Shown here: positions 18,294-26,679 of the stretch, piece by piece
Layout of the letters: each line of letters opens with the position of its first letter
Position numbering within the stretch: position 1 is the stretch's first letter
DNA from: Gammaproteobacteria bacterium
GTDB lineage: Bacteria > Pseudomonadota > Gammaproteobacteria > SZUA-140
DNA: 51,353 nt
NCBI GenBank assembly: GCA_020847075.1
Contig: JADLCS010000004.1
Span: forward strand, 1-51,353
Direction of reading: 5' to 3'
The notes under the pieces: model-generated
Seen by the model: the letters and a program-made list of their open reading frames with translations, nothing else
Database searches by the model: none
What the model was told of the DNA's origin: nothing
Program-made: the position numbers and the translations under genes

Positions 18294-18827
18294 ATGCCCA
18301 CTGTATCCGGAATCCGGGTTCGAACCGCGATCGCCGCGTTCCTGGCGGCGATCGTCCTGGGGCCGCTCCTCGCCGCCTGCACCGCGAGCCGCCTGGCGTC
18401 GGGGCATCCGCTGGCCGCGACCGGGGACGAGGCCGCTGCCCGCGTCTATTTCATCCGCCCGCGCACCGAGCGCTCTCTGGGCGTGGCCGACAATGCGCTC
18501 AGGATCGAGGCGGACCGTACCCACCTGCTCGATCTCGCCAAGGGCGAATATGCCCTGGTGCCGATGAAGCCGGGTTCGGTCTGGATCACCGTGCACTCCG
18601 ACACCTCGTGGGGGCCCTCGCACGATATCAAGGAGATGAGCACCGCCAAGGAATTCTCCTTTGCCGCCGGCCAGACCTATTTCCTCACCATGATCGCCGT
18701 GGACGGCGAATTCCGCGGCGTCACCTATCATTCGGAGAGCGTACGCCTGGAGCGGGCGCGGGAGCTCGGCGCCACGCTGCAGCCCTCGGGCGCGGCGGCG
18801 CGGGGCGCGCCGCTCGATTCACTCTAG
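18294..18827 (+). CDS. Lipoprotein with DUF2846-like domain
   Basis: 177 residues from the ATG at 18294 (MPTVSGIRVRTAIAAFLAAI). The signal sequence ends in a lipobox LAAC with the acylated cysteine at C29. The mature part begins with RVYFIRPRTE and continues as a small beta-rich domain (KGEYALVPMKPGSVWITVHSD) like DUF2846 lipoproteins of unknown function. An upstream in-frame ATG at 18147 would place 49 non-signal residues in front and is rejected. The preceding region, 17961-18293, carries no recognisable gene; an AT-rich patch at 17980-18003 may hold the prk promoter. Confidence 0.75.
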   Translation: MPTVSGIRVRTAIAAFLAAIVLGPLLAACTASRLASGHPLAATGDEAAARVYFIRPRTERSLGVADNALRIEADRTHLLDLAKGEYALVPMKPGSVWITVHSDTSWGPSHDIKEMSTAKEFSFAAGQTYFLTMIAVDGEFRGVTYHSESVRLERARELGATLQPSGAAARGAPLDSL

Positions 18828-18974
18828 CCGCCGTTTTCCCTGCGTCCGACCGGGGTGGCCGACGGCGCCTTGGTGCTAGAATGGGCGACAGCCGCCGGTT
18901 TGCGGCGGCGGGAGAGCGGGATCGCCGGAGATCCGGCGAACGATGACCGCTCCCGTGCATTCGGACTCGCCACC

Positions 18975-19787
18975 ATGGGCCCACATCACAAGATCCCTGT
19001 CGTCATCGCCGTCTCGGGCGCCGACCCCACCGGAGGCGCCGGCATCCAGGCCGACATCGAGGCCCTGGTCAGCATGGGCTGTCACACCGCGCCGGTAATC
19101 ACGGCGCTCACCGTGCAGGACACGCAGCGTTTCATGGGCTTCGAGCCGGTGAGTCCGATGGTGCTGATCCAGCAGATCCGCGCCGTGCTCGAGGACATGG
19201 AGGTGGCGGCCGTGAAGCTCGGCATGCTCGGCAGCGTTGGCGTGGTCGAGGCGGTGCACACGATCCTGAAGGATTACCCGCGCCTGCCGGTGGTACTCGA
19301 TCCGGTGCTCCGCTCCGGCAGCGGCGGCGAACTCGCCACCGATGAGGTCCGCGACGCGCTGGTCGAGCTGCTCCTTCCGCTCACCACCGTGCTGACGCCG
19401 AACAGCCTCGAGGCGCGCGCGCTCGCGCCCGAGGCCGACTCGCTGGAGGCCTGCGCCCACGCCCTGGCGGGGCGCGGCGCCGAATTCGTGCTCGTCACCG
19501 GCACGCACGAGGCCACCCCCGGCGTCGTCAACACCCTCTACGGCAACGGCCGCCTGATCGACAGCTATGGGTGGGAGCGCCTGCCCGGCACGTACCACGG
19601 TTCCGGCTGCACGCTCGCCGCGGCGATCGCCGGGCTGCTGGCGCATGGCGCCGAACCCATGCACGCCGTGCGCGAGGCGCAGGAATATACCTGGGAGACC
19701 CTGAAGCAGGGGTATCGCATCGGCATGGGGCAGCACATCCCCAACCGACTGTTCTGGGCCGGGTCCGAGCGGGGACCGGCCCGATGA
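18975..19787 (+). CDS. thiD: Hydroxymethylpyrimidine/phosphomethylpyrimidine kinase
   Basis: A 270-residue ribokinase-fold enzyme that phosphorylates HMP and HMP-P for thiamine synthesis. SGADPTGGAGIQADIEA at 14-30 and the catalytic YHGSGCTLAAAIAG near residue 210 are ThiD signatures. The ATG at 18975 is chosen because the family begins here (MGPHHKIPVVIAVSG); an in-frame ATG 120 bases upstream adds an unrelated leader. Its stop overlaps the thiE start (ATGA), giving translational coupling. No TPP riboswitch was recognised upstream. Confidence 0.93.
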   Translation: MGPHHKIPVVIAVSGADPTGGAGIQADIEALVSMGCHTAPVITALTVQDTQRFMGFEPVSPMVLIQQIRAVLEDMEVAAVKLGMLGSVGVVEAVHTILKDYPRLPVVLDPVLRSGSGGELATDEVRDALVELLLPLTTVLTPNSLEARALAPEADSLEACAHALAGRGAEFVLVTGTHEATPGVVNTLYGNGRLIDSYGWERLPGTYHGSGCTLAAAIAGLLAHGAEPMHAVREAQEYTWETLKQGYRIGMGQHIPNRLFWAGSERGPAR

Positions 19788-20464
19788 AGGCCCCCGCGCT
19801 GCGCGGCCTCTATCTCATCGCCGACACCGGTTGGCTGGCGTCGGGCCGGCTCGTCGCCGCCGTCGCGACCGCCCTCGACGGTGGCGGCGCGCTGGTGCAA
19901 TACCGCAACAAGGCGGCGCTGGACGCGGCCCGGCGGGACGAACTGTGGCAACTGGCCGCGCTGTGCCGCGCACGCGGCGTGCCGCTCATCGTCAACGACG
20001 ACCTCGCGCTGGCGCGGGAGATCGGCGCCGACGGCGTGCACCTCGGCCGCGACGACGCGACGGTCGCCGAGGCGCGGCGCGCGCTGGGCGACCGCGTGAT
20101 CGTCGGCGCCTCCTGCTATAATCGCCTCGACCTCGCGCAGGCCGCCGCGCGCGCGGGGGCCGACTACGTCGCCTTCGGCAGCTTCTTTCCGTCGCCGACC
20201 AAGCCCGACGCGGTACGCGCCGACCCGGACCTGCTGCGGCGCGCGCGCGCGGCGCTCGACCTCCCGCTCGCCGCGATCGGCGGCATCACCCCGGAGAACG
20301 GCGCCGCCGTACTGGAGGCGGGCGCGGACATGCTCGCAGTGGCGAGCGGCGTCTTCACCGCCGCCGACCCGGCCGCCGCCGCGCGCGCCTATACGCGCTT
20401 GTTCGCGCCGGCCAAAAATGGGGACAGATTTATTTTCGATCCGCCAGTACGGGGACGGATTTGA
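19784..20464 (+). CDS. thiE: Thiamine-phosphate synthase with a repeat-derived C-terminal tail
   Basis: 226 residues. It couples HMP-PP and thiazole phosphate to give thiamine phosphate. Features are QYRNKAA, LIVNDDLALA, GVHLGRDD and the phosphate-binding AIGGITPENG. The start at 19784 overlaps the thiD stop by 4 bases. The natural domain ends around YTRLFAPAK; the last ~15 residues (NGDRFIFDPPVRGRI) are read through a family 1 repeat (20414-20435) and a diverged copy before a TGA at 20462. An insertion has therefore replaced the original end of the gene; whether the tail matters is unknown. Confidence 0.92.
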   Translation: MKAPALRGLYLIADTGWLASGRLVAAVATALDGGGALVQYRNKAALDAARRDELWQLAALCRARGVPLIVNDDLALAREIGADGVHLGRDDATVAEARRALGDRVIVGASCYNRLDLAQAAARAGADYVAFGSFFPSPTKPDAVRADPDLLRRARAALDLPLAAIGGITPENGAAVLEAGADMLAVASGVFTAADPAAAARAYTRLFAPAKNGDRFIFDPPVRGRI

Positions 20465-20549
20465 GGAAAATGGGGACAGATTTATTTTTTAGGGATTAAG
20501 TGCCTCGAGATCAGTGGTCTCGAAAAATAAATCTGTCCCCATTTTCCTC
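20414..20549. repeat. Family 1 repeats overlapping the 3' end of thiE (copy C)
   Basis: A single core at 20414-20435 and a decayed core at 20450-20461 lie inside the thiE reading frame. They are followed by a full inverted pair: 20463-20489 (gaggaaaatggggacag...) is the exact complement of 20523-20549. The loop is 33 bases. Confidence 0.8.
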
Positions 20550-20581
20550 GGGCCTACGTGCCCCTGTTCGCAGCTGCCCCG

Positions 20582-20719
20582 TCGGGGACAGATGTATTTA
20601 TTAAAAGCGCAAGGCAATCAAAGGGCTGACAGCATAAAAATTGGGGACAGATTTATTTTTGGGAATTCGGTCCCCCAACAATACGGGGCGTCAGAAAAAT
20701 AAATCTGTCCCCAATTTAT
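20582..20719. repeat. Family 1 repeats upstream of hemL (copy D)
   Basis: A variant single core at 20583-20598 (ggggacagatgtattt) precedes an inverted pair: aaattggggacag... around 20638-20660 is the complement of 20694-20718. The outer bases (aaatt) differ from copy C but are mirrored within the pair. hemL starts 31 bases after the element, so this DNA is its leader or promoter region. Confidence 0.75.
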
Positions 20720-20749
20720 TGCTGAGCCATATATATAAGGAAAGCGACC

Positions 20750-22030
20750 ATGACCCAGTCCCATGAACTGTTTGCCAAGGCCCAGAAGGTGATCCCCGGA
20801 GGCGTCAATTCCCCCGTGCGCGCCTTCCGCGGCGTCGGCGGCGAGCCGCTCTTCATCCGGCGCGCCGAGGGCGCCTACATCGTCGACGCCGACGAGCGCC
20901 GTTATGTCGATTACGTCGGTTCGTGGGGGCCGATGATCCTCGGCCACGCCCATCCCAAGGTGATCGCCGCGGTGAAGGCCGCGGTGGACCTGGGCCTCGG
21001 CTACGGCGCGCCGACCGAGATCGAGACGCGCATGGCGGAGACGCTCTGCCGCCTGATCGGCTCCATCGAGATGGTGCGCATGGTCAGCTCCGGCACCGAG
21101 GCCACGATGAGCGCGATCCGGCTCGCGCGCGCCTACACCGGCCGCGACAAGATCGTGAAATTCGAGGGCTGTTACCACGGCCATTCCGATTCTCTGCTGG
21201 TGAAGGCCGGTTCGGGCGCGCTGACCCTCGGCGTGCCGACCTCGCCCGGGGTACCGGTGGCGCTGGCCGAGCACACCATCACGGTGTCGTACAACGACCT
21301 CGAGCAGGTCGAGCAGGTGTTCGCGCAGGTCGGGCACCAGATCGCCTGCGTCATCGTCGAGCCCGTGGCCGGCAACATGAACTGCGTCCTGCCCAGGCCC
21401 GGCTTCCTCAGCGGGCTGCGCGCGCTGTGCGACCAGTACGAGTCGGTGCTGATCTTCGACGAGGTGATGACCGGCTTCCGCGTCGCGCTCGGCGGCGCGC
21501 AGCAGCGCTTCGGCGTCCGGCCCGACCTCACCACGCTGGGCAAGGTCATCGGCGGCGGCCTGCCGGTCGGCGCCTTCGGCGGCCGGCGCGCGATCATGGA
21601 AAAGCTCGCCCCGCTCGGCCCGGTGTATCAGGCCGGCACGCTGTCCGGCAACCCGGTCGCACTCGCCGCCGGGCTCGCCACGCTGACGGAGCTGACCCAG
21701 CCGGGCTTCTACGAGAACCTCAGCGCCAACACCAAGCGCATCGCCGAGGGCCTGCTGACGCGCGCCAAGGCCTTCAACATCCCGCTCGCCGTCAACTACG
21801 TCGGCGGCATGTTCGGCGTCTTCTTCACCGACGAGGAGAAGGTGGAGGATTACCACCAGGTCACCAATTCCAACCTCGACCGCTTCCGCTTGTTCTTCCA
21901 CGGCATGCTGGAACAGGGGATCTACCTCGCGCCCTCGGCCTACGAGGCCTGCTTCGTATCCGCCGCGCACGGCCAGGCCGAGATCAAGCAGACGCTGATC
22001 GCCGCCGAGCAGGTGCTGTCGAGGCTCTGA
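20750..22030 (+). CDS. hemL: Glutamate-1-semialdehyde 2,1-aminomutase
   Basis: A 426-residue PLP enzyme making 5-aminolevulinate from glutamate-1-semialdehyde, the last step of the C5 route to tetrapyrroles. The Schiff-base lysine is K265 in [34 protein letters not shown] (112-127) and [16 protein letters not shown] (236-251) are further hallmarks. The ATG at 20750 follows aaggaaagcgacc, a good Shine-Dalgarno. Tetrapyrrole supply is relevant to the siroheme nitrite reductase encoded 10 kb downstream, but no regulatory link is visible. tas begins 14 bases after its stop. Confidence 0.97.
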   Translation: MTQSHELFAKAQKVIPGGVNSPVRAFRGVGGEPLFIRRAEGAYIVDADERRYVDYVGSWGPMILGHAHPKVIAAVKAAVDLGLGYGAPTEIETRMAETLCRLIGSIEMVRMVSSGTEATMSAIRLARAYTGRDKIVKFEGCYHGHSDSLLVKAGSGALTLGVPTSPGVPVALAEHTITVSYNDLEQVEQVFAQVGHQIACVIVEPVAGNMNCVLPRPGFLSGLRALCDQYESVLIFDEVMTGFRVALGGAQQRFGVRPDLTTLGKVIGGGLPVGAFGGRRAIMEKLAPLGPVYQAGTLSGNPVALAAGLATLTELTQPGFYENLSANTKRIAEGLLTRAKAFNIPLAVNYVGGMFGVFFTDEEKVEDYHQVTNSNLDRFRLFFHGMLEQGIYLAPSAYEACFVSAAHGQAEIKQTLIAAEQVLSRL

Positions 22031-22044
22031 GCGGAGACCCCCGC

Positions 22045-23091
22045 ATGGGCATGCGCTATTCCCCGCTCGGCCGCACCGGTCTCGAGGTGAGCCGCATCTG
22101 CCTCGGCACCATGACCTTCGGCGAGCAGAACAGCGAGCGCGAGGCGCACGCGCAGCTCGACGCCGCGCTCGCGGCCGGCGTGAACTTCATCGACACCGCG
22201 GAGATGTACCCGGTGCCGCCCAGGGCCGAGACCTACGGCCGCACCGAGGAATACATAGGAAGCTGGTTCAAGGCCCGCGGTAATCGTGACCGCGTGATCC
22301 TCGCGACCAAGGTCATGGGTCGCTCCGACGATCTCACCCATGTGCGCGGCGGCGACACGCGCCTGACGCGCGCCAACATCGAGGCCGCGCTCGAGGCGAG
22401 CCTGACGCGCCTGCGGACCGACTACATCGACCTCTATCAACTGCACTGGCCCGACCGCCGCACCAACACCTTCGGCAAGCTCGGTTACAGGCACGATCCG
22501 GACGATGTCCCGGTGCCGATCGAGGAATCGCTGGCCGCACTCGCCGACCTGGTCGCGGCCGGCAAGGTGCGCCACATCGGTGTGTCGAACGAGACCCCCT
22601 GGGGCGTCGCGCGGTTCCTGCGCCTGGCGGAGACGCGCGGCTGGCCGCGCATCGCCAGCATCCAGAATCCCTACAGCCTGCTCAACCGCAGCTTCGAGAT
22701 CGGCCTCGCCGAGTTCGCGCATCGCGAGGCGGTCGGCCTGCTCGCCTATTCGCCGCTCGGCTTCGGCGTGCTGAGCGGCAAGTATCTCGACGGCGCCCGC
22801 CCGCCGGCGGCGCGCCTCACGCTATTCACCCGTTTCCGGCGCTACACCGGCGAGGCCGCGCCGCCGGCGGTGCGCGCCTACGTCGAACTGGCGCGGCGTC
22901 ATGGGCTCGACCCGGCGCAGATGGCGCTCGCCTATGTCAACGCGCGTCCATTCCTCACCAGCACCATCGTCGGCGCGACCACGCTGGAACAGTTGCGCGA
23001 CGACATCGCCAGCATCGACCTGCAACTGTCCGACGAGGTGATCGCCGGTATCGAGGCCATCCATGCGGCGCACCCGAATCCCTGCCCGTGA
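22045..23091 (+). CDS. tas: Tas-like aldo/keto reductase
   Basis: A 348-residue NADP(H)-dependent oxidoreductase. The start MGMRYSPLGRTGLEVSRICL and the stretch LGTMTFGEQNSE closely resemble E. coli Tas. The AKR tetrad is visible as D50, Y55, K89 and H134 (YQLHWPD). A Tas-typical insert FGKLGYRHDP follows. The physiological substrate is unknown. A second ATG lies 6 bases downstream of the chosen one. It is 14 bases after hemL. Its TGA overlaps a possible GTG start of the next gene, suggesting an operon. Confidence 0.92.
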   Translation: MGMRYSPLGRTGLEVSRICLGTMTFGEQNSEREAHAQLDAALAAGVNFIDTAEMYPVPPRAETYGRTEEYIGSWFKARGNRDRVILATKVMGRSDDLTHVRGGDTRLTRANIEAALEASLTRLRTDYIDLYQLHWPDRRTNTFGKLGYRHDPDDVPVPIEESLAALADLVAAGKVRHIGVSNETPWGVARFLRLAETRGWPRIASIQNPYSLLNRSFEIGLAEFAHREAVGLLAYSPLGFGVLSGKYLDGARPPAARLTLFTRFRRYTGEAAPPAVRAYVELARRHGLDPAQMALAYVNARPFLTSTIVGATTLEQLRDDIASIDLQLSDEVIAGIEAIHAAHPNPCP

Positions 23092-23126
23092 ACGGCGGCG
23101 AGCATTCTGACGGCGGCGCGCCGCGC

Positions 23127-26090
23127 ATGAGACGCCTCTCCGCGGCCATCGCGCTGGCCATGTGTTTCGCGGGCGGTGCGCCGGCGCGCGAACTCGTGCT
23201 CGATCTCGCCCCTTCCAGCCAGGGACAGGAATATCTGCTCGCCCCCGGCGGTCCGTACGTGCGCGCCTCGTTCGAGGTCGGCGCGGAGGCGCGCGACCTG
23301 GCCTTCCGTGGCGACCTGGCCTTTATCGCCGCCGGGCGCGACGGGCTGCGCATCCTCGACACGGCGCATGAGGGGACGCCGCCCGCGCGTTTGCCGCTCG
23401 CCGCGCCCGTGTCGAGGATCCGCGTCGACGGCGATACCGCGCTGCTGGCGGGAGAACGGGATCTGTTCGTAGTGGACATCCGCGATCCCGCCGCGCCGCG
23501 CGTGCGCGCGCGGCGCCGTCTCGCGCACGCGCCGGACGACCTGATCCTCGACGGCGCGCGCGCCTGGCTGCTCGCCGGGCGCACGCTGGAACGGCTCGAT
23601 CTGTCCGGCGCCGAACCCACCGTGACCGCGCGCGTCACGCTGGCCGCGCGCGGTCACGGCCTCGCCGCGACGGAGACGCGGGTGTTCGTCGCCGCCGGCG
23701 AGGCGGGGGTCCTGGCGCTCGACGCGGAGACTCCAGCCGCGCCCGGCACGGTGCTGCGCACCACCGGCCCCGCGCTCGACGTGGCGCTGTCCGGCGATCA
23801 TCTCTTCGCCGCGGACGGCGCCGCCGGCGTCGCGGTGTTCACCCTCGAGGGCGATGCTGTCGCGCCGCGCTGGCTCGGCAGTTTCCGCCGCATCCCGGCC
23901 TTGCGGCGCATCGTCGCGGACGGCGCGCGCGCGCTGGCCGAGGGCGTCGACGGCGGGGTCTATCTGCTCGACGTCGGCCGCCCCGCCTTCCCGAGCCTGC
24001 AGACGATCCTGCTCCCGCCGGGGCGGCGCGCCGCCGCCCGCCTGGACGCGGCGCGCGCCGGCGTGCTCTCCGATGGACGCCTGTCCGTCTTCGACCTGCG
24101 CCCGCAGACGCCGCGCCTCGGCAACGAGGGTCTGGACTTCGGCCAGGGGGTCAACCTCGGCGGCCAGCGCCGCGTCTTCATCGCGGACGGTATCGCCTAT
24201 GTCGCCGACTGGTTCTCCGGCCTGCATCTGTACGATCTCCATGACCCGGTCCGCCCGGCGCTGCTGTCGAGCTTCCACACCGACGGCTCGTCCAAGGGCG
24301 TGGTCGTACGCGCGGGCGTCGCCTACGTCGCCGACGACGATCACGGCCTGCAGATCCTGGACGTGCGCGACCCGCGCCGCCCCGAGCGCATCGCCGAGCT
24401 GCCGACGCCGGGCCTCGCCTATACGCCGGTGCTGGACGGCGATCTGCTCTATCTCGCCTCGCATCGCGGCGGTTTCGTCGTCGCCGACGTCGGCGATCCG
24501 CATGCGCCGCGCACGCTCGCCGAGGTCGACACGCCGGGCAAGGCCTGGTCGCTGCGCGTGCGCGACGGCGTGCTCTACGTCGCCGATGACGACAGTGGCC
24601 TGCTGGTGTTCGACGTGCGCGACCCGCGCGCGCCGCGCGAGCTCGGCCGCTTCAGTCCGGGCGGCGCGGCGGAAGAGGTGCTGCTCGACGGCGACCGCGC
24701 CTATGTCGCCTTCTTCGATCGCGGCGTCTACGTGCTCGACATCTCCGATCCCGCGCGGCCGGTCGCGCTCGGCCACGTCGCCACGCCCGGCAACGCGCGC
24801 GGGCTCGATCGCCGCGGCACGCTGCTGTATGTCGCCGACTGGCTCGCCGGCGTGCAGGTGGTCGATGTCGCCGATCCCGCGCGCCCGCGCATCGTCGGCG
24901 GCTACGACACCGACGGCGCCGCCTGGGGCGTGCAGCTCGCGGGCGACCACGCCTATGTGAGGGACTGGTGGGGCGGCATCGGCGTGCTCGACGTCTCGAC
25001 GCCGGCCGCGCCGCGCATCGTCGGCGGCTATCCGCACCGGGATGCGGTGCGCGCCGTCGCGCTGCACGATCGCTACGCCCTCGTCGCGCAGGGCGCGGCC
25101 GGCGTGCAGGTGTTTGACCTGCAGAATCCGCTCAATCCGACCTGGATGACCGGCGTCGATCTCGCCGATGCGCGGCAGGTGGCCGCGCTCGGCGATCGCG
25201 CCTACGTGCTGCACGGCGACGGACGTCTCGCCGAGCTCGATATCGCGAACCCGTTCCAGACGCGGCGGATCGACGACCTGAAGCTCGAGGCACCCGCGCT
25301 CGGCCTGAGCGCCGTGGTCGATCGGTTGCTGCTGACCGAAGAACGCGCCGTCACGCTGTACGACCCCGCCGAGCGCATCGCGACACGCTATGCCCTGCAG
25401 GACCGCATCAGCGCCGCCGCCTATGCCGACGGCCGCTTCTATCTCGCCGTGCGGGGGGGCGGGCTCATGGCGGCCGCGCCCGATCAGGGCAAGGTCCGCC
25501 CGCTCACTGTGCATCCGCTGGAAGGCGAGATCACCGCGCTGCGCGTCAGCGGGCGGCGCGCCTATCTCGCCGTGGCGGGCGAGGGTGTACGCATCCTGGC
25601 GCTGGGCGACGGTGGCATGAGTGAACTGGCGCGCCTGCCGCTGGCCGGTGAGATCACCGATATCCGCCCCGATGGCGATACCCTGTACGCGGTGACGGAC
25701 CGCTCCCGCGTCTACGCCTTCGACGTCGCCGATCCCGCGCGCTGGCGCCTGCTGAACCGCTACGACACGCTGGGCGCGGTCGATGGGCTCGCGGCGCGCG
25801 ACGGCTTCCTCTACCTCACCGGCGGCGATACGATCGTCGCGCTGCAAGGCCTGCCGCCGCTCGCACTGACACCCGATGGCGACGGCGAGGGCCATGTCGA
25901 GCTGCCATCCGATCTGCCCGCCGGCAGCTACGACCTCGTCGCCGTCGACCGGGGCCGTCGGCTTCTGGACCGCATCGTGCGCCGCGCCGCGGCGACCGTC
26001 GAGCCGCTGCGCTTCGGTAAGCCGAAGATCACGCCGGAGCAGTTCAAGGCGCTGATGGAGCAGTACAAGAAATCCGCGGGACAGCCCTAG
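23127..26090 (+). CDS. Very large exported LVIVD-repeat beta-propeller protein
   Basis: 987 residues from the ATG at 23127, which opens a signal peptide (MRRLSAAIALAMCFAGGAPA). An alternative GTG at 23088 overlaps the tas stop. The body is a run of roughly 43-residue repeats with the LVIVD signature, e.g. GLQILDVRDPRRPERIAE, GLLVFDVRDPRAPRELGR, GVYVLDISDPARPVALGH and GVQVVDVADPARPRIVGG. I count at least a dozen, enough for two propellers. The last ~60 residues (SYDLVAVDRGRRLLDRIV; ITPEQFKALMEQYKKS) are outside the repeats. Probably periplasmic or surface-associated; ligand unknown. The hypoxanthine glycosylase gene starts 7 bases later. Confidence 0.8.
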   Translation: MRRLSAAIALAMCFAGGAPARELVLDLAPSSQGQEYLLAPGGPYVRASFEVGAEARDLAFRGDLAFIAAGRDGLRILDTAHEGTPPARLPLAAPVSRIRVDGDTALLAGERDLFVVDIRDPAAPRVRARRRLAHAPDDLILDGARAWLLAGRTLERLDLSGAEPTVTARVTLAARGHGLAATETRVFVAAGEAGVLALDAETPAAPGTVLRTTGPALDVALSGDHLFAADGAAGVAVFTLEGDAVAPRWLGSFRRIPALRRIVADGARALAEGVDGGVYLLDVGRPAFPSLQTILLPPGRRAAARLDAARAGVLSDGRLSVFDLRPQTPRLGNEGLDFGQGVNLGGQRRVFIADGIAYVADWFSGLHLYDLHDPVRPALLSSFHTDGSSKGVVVRAGVAYVADDDHGLQILDVRDPRRPERIAELPTPGLAYTPVLDGDLLYLASHRGGFVVADVGDPHAPRTLAEVDTPGKAWSLRVRDGVLYVADDDSGLLVFDVRDPRAPRELGRFSPGGAAEEVLLDGDRAYVAFFDRGVYVLDISDPARPVALGHVATPGNARGLDRRGTLLYVADWLAGVQVVDVADPARPRIVGGYDTDGAAWGVQLAGDHAYVRDWWGGIGVLDVSTPAAPRIVGGYPHRDAVRAVALHDRYALVAQGAAGVQVFDLQNPLNPTWMTGVDLADARQVAALGDRAYVLHGDGRLAELDIANPFQTRRIDDLKLEAPALGLSAVVDRLLLTEERAVTLYDPAERIATRYALQDRISAAAYADGRFYLAVRGGGLMAAAPDQGKVRPLTVHPLEGEITALRVSGRRAYLAVAGEGVRILALGDGGMSELARLPLAGEITDIRPDGDTLYAVTDRSRVYAFDVADPARWRLLNRYDTLGAVDGLAARDGFLYLTGGDTIVALQGLPPLALTPDGDGEGHVELPSDLPAGSYDLVAVDRGRRLLDRIVRRAAATVEPLRFGKPKITPEQFKALMEQYKKSAGQP

Positions 26091-26097
26091 GCGCGCC

Positions 26098-26658
26098 ATG
26101 TCCGAACTGCTGACCGGCCTGCCTGCGGTGATCGCGCCCAGCGCGCGTCTGCTGATCCTCGGTTCCCTGCCCGGCGCCGAGTCGCTGCGCCGCCGCGAAT
26201 ACTATGCCCATCCGCGTAACCTGTTCTGGGACCTGATCGAACGGGTCCACGCCATCCCGCGCGCCGCTCCCTACGAAGAGCGCCTGGCCCGGCTCGGGGA
26301 GGCGCGCGTCGCGCTGTGGGACGTCGTCGCGCGCGCCCGGCGCGCGGGCAGCCTGGACAGCGCGATCGACCCGGCCTCCGTCGTACCCAATGATTTCGCC
26401 GGACTCTTTCGCGATCACCCGACGATCGCCGCCATCTGCTTCAACGGTCGCAAGGCCGCCACGCTCTATCGCCGATTCGTGCTGCCGCGACTCGGAACCG
26501 GGTTCGCGCTGCCGGCGTATCACGCGCTGCCGTCCACCAGCCCCGCGCACGCCGCGCTGCCGGCGGCGGAGAAGCACGACCGCTGGAATGCCGTGCTGAA
26601 GGAAAATAAGGAAAATGGGGACAGATTTATTTTAGGAAGAAAGGGGACAGATTTATAA
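26098..26658 (+). CDS. DNA-deoxyinosine (hypoxanthine) glycosylase, UDG family 6-like, with repeat-derived tail
   Basis: 186 residues. LGSLPGAESLRRREYYAHPRN (start of domain, residues 21-41) followed by LFW, and LPSTSPA at 144-150, are the active-site motifs of the hypoxanthine-DNA glycosylase branch of the UDG superfamily. Members remove deaminated adenine from DNA and act in base-excision repair. The domain is complete by about residue 168 (HDRWNAVLKE). The remaining residues (including NGDRFILGRKGTDL) are translated from a family 1 repeat that starts near 26603. The gene is 7 bases after the propeller gene and 21 bases before mtgA. Confidence 0.85.
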   Translation: MSELLTGLPAVIAPSARLLILGSLPGAESLRRREYYAHPRNLFWDLIERVHAIPRAAPYEERLARLGEARVALWDVVARARRAGSLDSAIDPASVVPNDFAGLFRDHPTIAAICFNGRKAATLYRRFVLPRLGTGFALPAYHALPSTSPAHAALPAAEKHDRWNAVLKENKENGDRFILGRKGTDL

Positions 26659-26668
26659 ATCTGTCCCC
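26603..26668. repeat. Family 1 element ending in a perfect 26-base palindrome
   Basis: A direct core at 26611-26634 (ggaaaatggggacag...) is followed by ggggacagatttat joined head to head with its own complement at 26643-26668, with no loop. It overlaps the end of the glycosylase gene and stops 11 bases before the mtgA ATG. Confidence 0.8.
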
Positions 26669-26679
26669 AAACCACGAGC

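Noticed and set aside
20514-20702. 62-codon frame between thiE and hemL
   Set aside because: Made almost wholly of family 1 repeat translated in frame; unlikely to be a gene.
22932-26099. A 1055-codon open frame on the minus strand opposite the propeller gene
   Set aside because: It is the antisense shadow of a GC-rich repetitive gene. Its composition is Arg/His/Ala-rich and low in ordinary hydrophobic patterning, it has no domain, and the plus strand encodes clear LVIVD repeats.
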